Assembly (NCBI GenBank): GCA_013398295.1
Contig: VZSF01006709.1
Coordinates: 96,401 to 160,400 of the forward strand
Origin: Chionis minor
Taxonomy: Eukaryota; Chordata; Aves; Charadriiformes; Chionididae
Length of the DNA: 64,000 nt
Direction of reading: 5' to 3'
The translations under genes and the position numbers were made by a program. This document shows positions 11,601 to 23,600 of this stretch, in pieces. Under the pieces are notes generated by a model. The model made no database searches, had not been told where the DNA came from, and saw only the letters and a list, made by a program, of their open reading frames with translations. Each line of letters opens with the position of its first letter. Position 1 is the first letter of the stretch.

Positions 11601-14600
11601 CCACAGTTTAGAAACATAGATTAAAATCCTGGCTTTGCTGCAGTAATGGCAATACTAGCAAGGACTTAACGAGGGCCTGAAATCAGCAGTCCTTCTTACT
11701 AGAAGCCTTGCCAGAAGGGACCATGAAAGTCTATTTTTGCCCACACGTTTAGCCATGAGGATTCTAGGGCATCCGGTCCCTGCAGTGCTGAGGGAACGGA
11801 GGAGATGCATATGCAGCAGTATTTGGCACTGGTTTATGCTCTGGAGCCCTGCTGGTCTGTCAGTACAGAGTCGGGGCCCCTGCTACCTGTGGGCTAATTC
11901 TGGTGACCCGACAGCGTGTCTGCGCTTGATTTGAACTCGCCTCTGTAAAACTGCAAGGCACAGCAAACACGCTGAGATCTCCAAGTGGGAAGAGCTCCAG
12001 GTGTGTCAGTATCAGACTATTATTCTGAGGCTTTTATGGACACATTGTTCCAGCTTAGCATCTTTGGAAGGGCCAGGGTTGCTTTACATATACCCTGTTT
12101 TCTATACCCTGCTGCAGCGCAGCAGCAACAGGGGAGAAACAGCTCTCCCAAACAGTTCTCCCCAACCTGCCTCGGCACCCAGCAGGGGAGTGGTATGGTG
12201 GCAAATTCTCTACTACAGCTTCAATTATTAAGACACACGTACTTAGAGCAGAGTGTTGTGCTTGTAAACATGCCCATAACTGGTTTTTGCCTGAGGATGT
12301 CAAAGTAGGTCAGACAAGAAGAGGTGAAGTTCTGTGTCGGTGTGTGCACGCAATTGCATTGTATGCGAAGCATGGGAGATCATGCTGGGCATCTTACACT
12401 GATGGATCATAGAATCATAGAATCATAGAATGGTTAGAGTCGGAAGGGACCTTAAAGATCATCAAGTTCCAACCCCCCTGCCATGGGCAGGGACACCTCT
12501 CACTACAGCAGGTTGCTCAAAGCCCCATCCAGCCTGGCCTTAAACACTTCCAGGGATGGGGCATCCACAACTTCCCTGGGTAACCTGTTCCAGTGCCTCA
12601 CCACCCTCACAGTAAAGAACTTCTTCCTAATATCTAATCTAAATCTCCCCTCTTCCAATTTAAAACCATTACCCCTTGTCCTATCACTAGATTTCCTGAC
12701 AAAAATGTCAGGATGTGAGCACAATTTTAACAACGCTACTTGCTTATGGGTGACACACACACTGGGGAAACAGCAGCATGCCCTGCACGGAGCAGACTCG
12801 GTGCCCGCAGTCTGTCCCACGATCAGTGCTGGGTGTTTGCTGGTGCCTTGGAGTTGCCTAGGCAAGGGGGAGCGTTGGCTAAAGGGGTGGCCATGGAACT
12901 GGGGTTATCCCACGTAGCCTTCTCCTCTGCCTCTGAATCCCAACAGTCATCACACCTTTCCCTGTTTCTTGCCTGAGACAAATTGTGCAGGTCTGGATGT
13001 GGACTTCAGTTGTGTTACTTGTTTCCAGATTATTTTATTTCTTTGGTCTGTTATGTGGGAAAGGGCCAGGCAGTATGGGCTGCAAATGCAAGTCTATATG
13101 TCAGCCCAAAGCTCAACAGCACCGAAACCAGGGTTTGGTCAGAGCTCAGAGCTCTCGGAGTCCCTTAACGTATGGGTTTTCAGCATTTGTGGCTGCCCAT
13201 CTGCTTTGTAAGTGGTGAGGAGAGAAAACTTTTGCTTTTTTTTTTTCAAGCAAACAGATGTTTGCTTTTCTTTTGCAAAATCCCTTCAAACAGCACAACG
13301 TCTGTAGCAGTAATTGAATACATGAGTCGCAAACCAGCCGTGGTGTAAAATCAGAGAAGAATGTGGCTATGAGAATGAGAATAAACTATTGCTGACTTTG
13401 ACCCAAAATGCCAGACGCAGAGACCAAAATAAGATGCAAATGCCAATGGACCGTGTCTTGGTTTTCTGTTTTGAACAATGTCACTCTGATTTTTGCTTAT
13501 CACAAGTGGTTCAGCTCTCAGCTTCTCGACAAGGAGGGCAACTAAAGTTTAAAGCTGTTAGACTATCTCAAAGATAACACAATGCACATTTGAGATGTAA
13601 TTATGAACTTTGGATGTACAAATTCCTGTTTTCCTCCTGGTACGAAGGCCAGAGGCAGGGAGAAGTTCCCTCTAGTGGCTGTACCAGCAGGGATTTTAAT
13701 TAATGCATTTAAGGGCCGGTATCACTATGCTAACGATTTGTGAGTGCGTGCCAGATGGATGATTTCTTCAGCAATCTGTGTCTTTGTGTAGTTTATCCTC
13801 TGTCTTTAAACCAGATTATAGGATTCAGTGGGCAGCTACTGTTTGTGTGTACAGAAAATAGCACAGTATTTATTTTAATCTGACTGGTTCATGCCTGATT
13901 TTATTTAAAGAGCACTAAGTGCTCCTCCTCTGACTTATCTAATTTTTATTAGACAATGTAATACTTTGTCTCCCGTTCCTCCCTCCATAAAATGAATCTG
14001 TCTGCTTTTCTGTAAGTACTGGACCTCAGTAATCTGTGTCCTATAACTGAAGAATGCAAAACCCTCTTCCGATTTGAATCATTAACTCTCTAAAAAGAAA
14101 TGTAAGCACATTTCTTGGGCATTGCTAAAAAGTATAACTGAACAGAAAGCAGGCAGAAGCTCCTACTTAATGGCTTATGATTACTGTAGTGTACTGGGAA
14201 TAAATTTCCCTTCATTTCTAGCTTACAAATCCCAGAGAAAGGACAGCAAGCATTGCTTGAGCTCGTCTCTTTTTGAGTAAGTTGTTTGGTGAGCCAGGAA
14301 ACCTGAGTTCCCATGAATTTGTGCCGTGTTGGATTCTGTCATAGCCAAGGGATGAACCCCCAGTGCAGATTTCCTCTGGATGGAGGCAAAAGAGGGATCT
14401 TTTCCCCTTACCTGTGTGGCTATTTTGCCAAAACTTGTGTGAATGTAACACTGTGTGAAGTTTTGTCTCTGTCAAGCTCAGATGAGATCAGCCACTGGCT
14501 CTAACAGTCATTAGAAAGGGAAAGACAGACAGAAATACATGAACACAGAGCCTGAGTGGAGAAAACTCTTTCCCTTAAGAAATGATGCTAAAAAAAATGC

Positions 14601-17600
14601 TTTTCAGGATATCATTTACTTCCTGCATTTTCTCCAGCTGGCTAAGAAAAATAAACACTTAAAACACCTTGCTGCTTTAATTCCAGGCTTTCCCCCATTT
14701 AGCTTAGTGCTGGAAATGGAGTTAAGTGACCATCGGTTTTAAAAAGAAGCAGGGACATCACTTCAGGGTCAGACCTGACAGTGGCATCTTTGTAAATAAC
14801 ACATTTAAAAATAAAATTAACAATAAAAAACACCTGGGCAAGAAAAACATATTTTTAGCGTTACCTTTTTTCCCAGTCAGCATCTGGAAGAATTCCGGGC
14901 AGTGAGCATTGACAGTCTGTCCCACTGCGGACGAAGGCCAGCAGCTCATGTTGTCCCACATTCCAGCACATCTGCCTGGAGGGGGGCAACAATGAAACCC
15001 CATGCAGCATCTCCCAGTGAGGAAACACCATGGAATTTCTCCCAACAAAGAGACACTGTGAAACATCTCCAAGTGATGAAACACAACGCAAGGAAACACC
15101 ATGCAATGAAACACCAAGGACCAAGGCAGCTATGGGAACGCAGATGCTCAGTACTCTCAAAAGTAAACTGGATGAGGCAGAGCAAGTCGTGCTGAGACCT
15201 GTCGAGACCTGGATAGGACAGAACAAGTCCTGCTTGCTTCAAGCCAGCCCCAGCAAGCTCCAGACCAGTCCCATTCTGGTCCTTGACTCCACTGGTCTCT
15301 ACTGGCCAAACAAAGAGCAACTTGGGCTGTTGTGAACTTTGCATCAGGCCCTTGGCTCCCCACCTGTCTTCTGGTAGCTACTGAATGGCCCTGGAAAGAC
15401 GAAGGAAACCAGATGTGAATTTTTTAGCTCATTTTTCAGTCTTTCTAAAGCTTCCATTTTGAGTCACCCTGATGTTTTCCTTACATAATCCTTTTGTAAA
15501 CAGAAAAAGATAGAACCTGACTAGGAGTTTAAACAGCTTCAGAATGATACTGGGGAAAGGGCAGAGAGGAACAGTATCAGTGTCATCCTTGTACCACCAT
15601 AAATACTCCTCTGCTTGTTCGTCTCTTTCATTACGCCAAGACTGTGCTGGTGTGAATAACACCAATAGACCACTTACTGGGCTGGGCTGTGGGTCTCAAT
15701 GGCTTTTCCGCTGCAGGAGATCAGAACTTTGCCAAGCTCTGTCGGTCCCTGGGACTGTAAAGGGAAGGTCATCACATTTACAGACCAGGGCAAAACATGG
15801 ATACACACCAATATTCTGGCAAAATCTGCCCGTACTGTTCTTCTTTTGAAGGCCAGGCCTCTGACCGTGTGACATGCCTCTTGGAGGACCCATCTCAGAG
15901 CTGCCATTGAACCTGGAGTCCTGCTGGGCTCACTGCAGGCACAAGCCCGTGGCTCAATTGCCATCCCTGAACCTTCTGCTACCTGAGGCCTCCATCAGCT
16001 GCAGGGACTGACCGGCACTGCCCAGATTCACCCCATTTCCTTCAGTTGGTTGCAGGAACTGCTTCTGTTAAGGATGGGCTTGTGGTGGTCCCCTCCTACA
16101 GTCAGGGTGTGAGGCAGGCTTTTCCAGCTGTGCCCTCAGCTTGGCTGTGTTGCCTTCTGGCAGGACTGGTAGAGATTCATCAGGGAGCTGATAGTCAATG
16201 GAGCACAGCGTGATGGTCATCTCAACTTAGACCTCTTGCTTAGGTGCTTGAAGCTGGCCTGGATGAATTTTGGCCTGTGACGCAGAGTGTTAATGAAGAA
16301 GACCTACAGTTGATGCCCCTTATGCCACAGAGAAACTGTAATTCTAGTCTTCCTTATTTCGCTCTTCTCCAGACATAGGCTGAAATCTTTCGGGCTGGTT
16401 CTCTTTTGCCTTCACTCACCGTCACTGGTTTTAGAAGATCCTCCTCTGTGGGTTTTGTAACACAATGGGGAAAAACCAGGCCACTGGAGCGTGCCAGGAC
16501 CATCCTATGCCTGGCAGGTCCTGGTGTGTGCCAAATGCCCCGCATGCTTACTGAAAGTGGAGGGAAGCGCTGAGTGCCCTCCTCAAATGCTTTGTGCTTC
16601 ATATGGCCAGCCTCCAGTAGCCTGACACAGATATTTGCATTTCCAGAAATGTATTGATTTCCTCCTGCACAACAGTCCTAGCGCCTGGGATTCTCAACAG
16701 CCAGGCCACCTCAGCTCTGGTGTCCTCCCTGTGCCAATGTTTATATGACTTGGTAACCATTTATTTTAAAGCAATAGTTGAACTGCAAATGAATCATCAC
16801 CTCGGGTGATACTTATGCCTAGCTGTGTTGCAGTATTTGGGTTATCAAACCTTCACGCCAACATCACTGACATAAAGCCCCCAAATCAGACTCTGTGCAC
16901 CCAAATACGTGTTGGGATGGTCTCCTTCCAGGATGGGATAACAGAAACCAGCCAAAACGTTCCTCCTGCAGGAAGGCTTCTTGCCAGCCCTCAGGGAGCA
17001 AAGCCAGTGCCACCCACCCCTGCCTACCTAAAAACCCCGTGGGTGGAGGCAGCGCACGGCCCTTCTCCCTCCTCCAAGCTCCTGCTGTCACGAGGGGGAG
17101 GTAAAATACAGACTCCCTTTTTCCATGTACTGCAGCAGGATAAGGAACACTCACTGCTCAGGTGCTTTGTGCCTGATTCACTCGCAACTAGTCGTGTGTG
17201 TTGGTACCGTTTTCACGGGGATGTGGGCATTGCAGCAGAGACAGCGCTGTCGAAGTTTGTCCCTTGCTTTGCCCCTCTTGATGCCGCTCCTTGATGCTGC
17301 CTGCCCACACCAGGCAAAGCTTCTGGGGAAGATACAGGAGGGACACGGTATGAAGGGCGACCTACACGCTGAAAAGCTGCCTTTGTCTCTCCCCACGTGA
17401 TCCACTAGAGACATGCACTGGATACCCAGAGCTTTGTTTCTCTCTTCTTCGTGCTAAAGTCCCTGTATGGGATCTTCTCCACATGGACCTCAGACATGCA
17501 GACAGTGAAAGGCTGGGGGCGTTTGTAGAATACAAGCAAATATTTTCCAGGATAAAAGCATTACTCCATAATTTACTGAGGTAACAAGCCCTCTTCGAGT

Positions 17601-20600
17601 AAAGACCAGCAAAAGGAAATTCCTGGGCTCTCTCTTCAGAAAGAATACTTGGGGAACAATGTCTATCTTACGGCTGTTTATTTCTCTGGGGTTTCACTGC
17701 CGTGAGGTGTGTTTGCACAGTTAGAGAGACAGGGCTTAGTCACTCTGGCCACTTTCAGCTTAAGGCTTTCCACTGCGCGGGCAGCCCTGAGCCTGCGGCA
17801 GTATGTCTTGTTTGATCTGACTTGCCAGAGTCACAAGAGCGATTTTGACAGCCATTGGAAATGCTTTCTCAAAGATTTAACGTAACCCTATATGTCTACC
17901 CTCTGTCTTTGTAGATTTGGGGAGCGTGGCACAGAGGGTAGAATTATCCTTGTCTAAAAATTTACAGTAACAAAAGGCCTCCGGGGAATTTTTAAGATTT
18001 GGATCCAACTTAAAACTAGATTAAGTCTTGCTGAGGAGCTACTATTTGACTGAGATAAAATGAGACCATCTGTAAAACAGTACTGCCTGCTAATGCTAGT
18101 GCTGGTCCACACCTGCACGGTCCTGTGAAGTTTAACTTGTTTGCATCTTCGGAGCTCTGGTGCAGAGGAAATGCAGAGCTCAGCATTAGACCCATGTCAC
18201 AGGATCAAAGCAGAAAGACGGATAGGTTGTCAAACCACCCTCCTCTTCGGTGACGGGCACCAGGGAAGGAAACAAACAATGCTGATTTATTCACAGCATC
18301 AAACTTCGTATATGCAATGAGACAGATCTCTGTTCTGGAGTACCTGGCAACCTGCCTTAAGGTACCCTGTCACTGCTACATGGGCGTAATGCCCTGAAGC
18401 TGTGCTCACACCCATCAGTCTACAAGGCTCACAGGGAGAAAACAAAGATGGAGAAAAATGCTAGGCGTGCTAAGAAACTCAGATCTTCCCTCCGAGTCCT
18501 GCCCTTGGGCCAGGTTGCAGTGAAAGAGTTCTGTGTCTCCAACATTCTCTTCTAGAGGGGAATGCTTGGAAACTAAGAAAAAGCCTCAACTCTTGCTCCA
18601 CATGGTAGTTTATCCCTGGCCAGGATGCCCTGCACACAACGCGTCTCACGGGAGCTCCTTCACTTTCCACACTGGTGAGGACCTTGCCATGTCATGGTCC
18701 ACAAAAGTCACCCAGAAACAGTTTAGCCTGCAGAATGCCGTGAATGACATGGACCCATCCTTAGGGGTGATGGCTGGTCATGCACAAAAAATAGTCACAT
18801 CTGTTGCCTCCATGCAATGTTCTCTGTGAGATGTGGACCCAGCTGCTGTCTGGGGGAGTTAACATAGGCAAGCTTCAAGGATTGCTTGCAGTTCTCTCTC
18901 TGAGATCCCTTGCACATGAACACACTTGCTCAGCTGTGAAAGGAAAGCTGTCTACATGATGAGGACTCAGCACCACAAGACCTTCCCAGGCCAAGAAACT
19001 CCTTTATGTGATGATAAACCTCTGAAACGCCAGAGCTCAGTTACGTGACAGTAAGTTGGAGCAAGGAGGAAGCAACAAGAACCTTCATGTCACGTGATTT
19101 AAATGCTGGCTGCTCGTATTGATTGATTTTGAAGGCAAATATAGTTAAGTGAATCTGCACTTAATGGGCTGGCTTTATAAAAATATCCTTGTCCAAGACG
19201 AGAAGAATTCCGAATTCTCTGCAATTTGCAAGATTTTGTTGCTGATATGCTCCCTAATTGTGAGGACTGCAGTTGAGCAGCTGAGTTAGAAGGTTCCTAC
19301 AACTCCTGCTGTCACAGTAAGGTCAGAATCCCACTCCCGGAGCCTGATAAGAGATCTTACCTGTTTTTCTACTCCTAAATGACAGATGCATACAAGATGC
19401 ATGCTTCCTATGGGAAGGAATGTGGGGTTATCTGATTTTGAGGGCACCCGGCTCATCTGAGAGCAGTTTTTATCCTGCACATTCATTCATCCTTTACCTG
19501 AGCTCAGGAGAAGATCGTTTTCGGGCGTTCTGTTCTTTGCCTCCCGGGAGAGAGTCTCAGCACAGTTTTCTTCCTCCTTTTTCAGGACGCTCAGGAGGTC
19601 ACAGACAGGTGGGACAGCTTTGATCTGCAAATTTTGAAAGCAGTGGAATCACTTTTCCTCTTAAAACTTAGGTCCCCTCAACAGGATTTAGCCTTATGCT
19701 CATATTCCCCATGCAACCCTATCAACTGATTGTGGGCAGTACCTCCTTGAAATACAGTCAATTTCCTTGAAATACAGTCAATTTTCTTAATTAAGTTTGC
19801 TTTTTTTATAGTAGCAGCAGGCAAGCACAGACTGAGTTTCTACCTTCTCCCTCTTGCTGATGTTATAGAGAAAAATGAATGTGTTACTCTGCTAAATTAA
19901 GTGCATGAGCAGGATGCTTTTCCAAAAGACTGCAGAAACATCCAGGGCACTGCTGGACTCTGCTGGAGCAACAAAGAATTAATGACTTGCCCCTGGCAGT
20001 GTTAAAGCATAGTCCTGGCAGGTCATTCTCCTGGGCACAAGTGGTGCAAATATGTCCACTGGTTGCAGACCATCCAAGCCTGTTTCATTGCTGCTGATCA
20101 GGAAGCTCCAGGAGCCAACCTGAAAGCAGAATCTCACCCAGAATTTTTGCAAGAAGCTAGAGGGGAATTTGTCCTAAGGTCATTTTTTCACCTTCCCATC
20201 TTGCCCCATCCTCCTTTCTCACAAAGCAGGGTGGAAATGTTAGTCTTAATTCTGATGTTTAAAAACTGATGTAACAGTTAAATGTGCAGTTTATGTTATA
20301 TGTAACTGTACCAAAATGAATGTACAAAATGGCTACCAACCATTAAAATGACGTGTATTAAAAGTCATTGCAAATGATTTGTAGGACAAGGTCCCAGTTG
20401 TTATATCTTGCAGTAAAAAAAGTGCTTTTACCATTTCTATTATTTTACCAGCTTCTATTATTTTGGAAAAAAAACCCCAAACAACTGAATATAAGTGAGT
20501 TCCCATTATAACAAAGTAGATAATTCCTCCCTCATGAACAAACCCCAAAATCTTTATCAATTCTCACTATGGAACTTATATGTGCATATATATATATGCA

Positions 20601-23600
20601 TATGTATATACACACATGTATTTAAAAGAATAAAAGCAAGTCATCAGGATGTATTATTTGAAAAGTTGCAAATGATAGATTTTTTTAACGTACTTTGTGT
20701 AGGAAAAGTTAACCCAGCAGCATCATATTAGTACTCAGCCTAATCAAACCTGTAGCATTGCTGATCACTTTCAGATTAGATTTAGAAGAGAGAATAATCA
20801 CTGAAAACCTTGTAATGAAAACTATTACTTTTCTACAATTAGATTTTATCCTAACAGGCTATATTCCCACTCATTTCGGCTGGAAGTATTCTGGGTATTG
20901 CATTTCTGAACAAAGTTTGATCTTTTAGCAGTGCATCATGCCTCATCTAATTGCTCTGTTGTGTTTAACTTCAGCATCTTTCTCCCTTGTATTTGTGCGT
21001 CATGAAATAAATAAAAACCACTTGGCTTTGAATAACGTAATGAATTTTCTGGAATCACACATGTAAAGAATTCAGATGAACTAAACTATCCTCTGATGCC
21101 ATGATTTAAATGCATTTTTAATCTATGTAATATTTGAAAAAAAAAAGATTTAAAAAATCCATTTAGTCTTTGAAAAAAAGAGAAATGTCTGAGTGGAGTA
21201 ACGTGTCTAAAGAAATGTAATTGAATTTAGGAGTTTCAGTTGTTAGCTGAAGGTTGAATTTGATAATTTCTAAATATTGACAGGTTGTTTAAACGTGCAT
21301 TATTTACCTCTCTCTATTGTTATCTATCTGATTGCCAATAGTAAAGCAATTTAGTACATTTTCAGAGTTCACAAGTATAAATGTGACAGTTAAGACCTAC
21401 AACATACTTCTGCTGTAGTACCTCTGCCCAAAAGTTGCCTTGAAAATACATTAAAAAGCAACATCGGCGCTGAGCATTTGAAGCAGCCAACAGAACCGGT
21501 CCGGCCTGCGTGCAGGTTATTCAAGACAATACTGAACATATGTAAAAATAAATGCTAGCAATCACGTTGTAGTAATCCTAGAAACAGGAAAATTGTTCAT
21601 CTTAAATAAGCCTGTGCATCTTGTGGGCACCGGTTCCTTTTAAGAAACATAGGTCCTAGGAAGGCTTTTGTTTTAGAAAGAGGTTTAAAGACTACATTAT
21701 TTCTTTACGGCTAGAATGAGGCCGCGGGCTTTTAGCACATTCCGCTGGCCAGACCACACTGATGGTATGATATAGTGTTATTTTCTTACATAAAATGCAT
21801 TGCTCAAGCGGGAATATGGTGTAATTAATGCCTTACAGCTACTCTTTTACCCTGCCAAGTGATGTCCACCCTGTTCTCCCGATCAGACAGACACCACTGC
21901 CTGATAATACATGTGTGGGTAACGGGATTTTAAACCCAGAGAAAGCAGGGAGCCTCCCGGTGCTGGTTTAAAGACCTTGTTTTCCACAAACGGTCTCCCT
22001 CGGTCGGTCTTTGCCAACGCTGGCATCCGACGGGGCAGGCTGGGAGCGAGCGGAGCTGTCGCAGGTCCGGGCCGGCTGTTTGCTGAGCGACGCGAAATCC
22101 CCATTCCCACGCCAGGGCCAGATAACCCCGCTCCGCTACCGCCTGCGCTCGGTCTCACTCGTGTTTACCGCCCGCAACCGGGAGCAAACAGCCTGCCTCT
22201 GCGCCGTGAAAAGGAGGAAAATGGGCTTTTCTCTTCCTAAACAGCTCCCAGCTCCCAGGCTGCCAGATTTTGGCGAGGGGGCAAGACATCCTCATATTTT
22301 GTTTAAAGACAATATCAGATACCAAAGCCATTCCAAACAGAAATAGCTGTGGTAACTGGATGTCCAGAATGGGCAGAAAGCTGCAGTGTGTGATGCTGAT
22401 AGCAACAGCCAACTGCAGTTTTTAACCTGTGAAATGAATAGATCTAAACGCGATTTAATGTAAATAATACTCGCAGCCACAGAATTCACAGCCATTTAAT
22501 CTGAAAGTGGGTTTAGTTTACTGAGAGGATTTAAAGGTGAACAAAAGATGCCTGGCAAAACCAAAATAGGTATTTTGAATGATTAGAAAAAGAACAAGTG
22601 GAAGGAGATGCTCTCAGTGGCACCCTGAGCAATGACATCTACTTACAGAGTCCTTTTAGTTAGTACCTAAGAATAAGAAACCAAAATGACAAGAAAACTG
22701 TCACAGTCACTGGTTTTATTTTGGAAGACAATCAAAAGGCAAAAAAGTTTTCAGCTTGCATTCTCTCTGCAATTAAAATGTCTAGGCAGAGCTCAGGTTT
22801 TCTTGGAGTTTGAACCAAATCGCCTGCTGGGACAAATAGATTGATTTTTCCATTAGTTTCAATGAAACAGTGGGTTTTTACATTTGCAGAGAGTTCGATC
22901 CTTTCCCAGCTTCTCACATGCAAGCTGGACATATTTCAGTCTTGGGTTTGCATGCTTACAAAAATCTGAGTAAGCTGAGCAGCACCTGGAGATCACAGCC
23001 CAGGTTCACCTGTCCTTCCCAACGGGTCTGAGCGCCTGGAGCTCAGCGGTGACAATATCTGCCACATAAATTCCCAGTAAAGTGATAAAGAAAGAAACCA
23101 AACTTCGTGGGTCAAACATTGCTTTGCATTCCTTCAGTCTGAATAAAGGGAGGTTTTGACAGCAGTGGGCATTCCCCCTGAGGGGATTGCTTGCTGGTGT
23201 AAATCAGCAAAGCTTCTCTAAACGGCACCAAGTCTTTTCTCCTTCATCGCAGAACCTGCGGTGTTTACCAAGGCAGGTTAGTAACACTGCTGGCTTTATA
23301 CAGATGGGGAAAGTGAGGCACGCTGCTGTCTTCATATAGGTGGGGAAACCGAGGCATCCAGCATCTAGCCACCTGGCCACTGTCAATTAGTGCAGGAAGC
23401 AGCAAAAGCAAGAATAATAATAATAAAAAAAACATCAAAATCCCAGCTGCTCCACAGACCTTTTTAAACAAAGACACCACAACTTCATGGAATAGAGGTA
23501 CACTTACTCAAACAATATGTGATCCCATGCAGTTGGGAATACATAGTTCTGAGCACCTACCAGGATGGTTGAAATCCAGAAGACGATCACCCAGATGGTC

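Noticed and set aside
12503..12865. 120-codon minus-strand frame resembling a gene
   Set aside because: Its C-terminal half is the CR1 ORF2 tail; the rest is flanking sequence.
16806..17294. 162-codon plus-strand frame in SCTR intron 2
   Set aside because: Overlapped by similar minus-strand frames, with no similarity or splice support that I can see.
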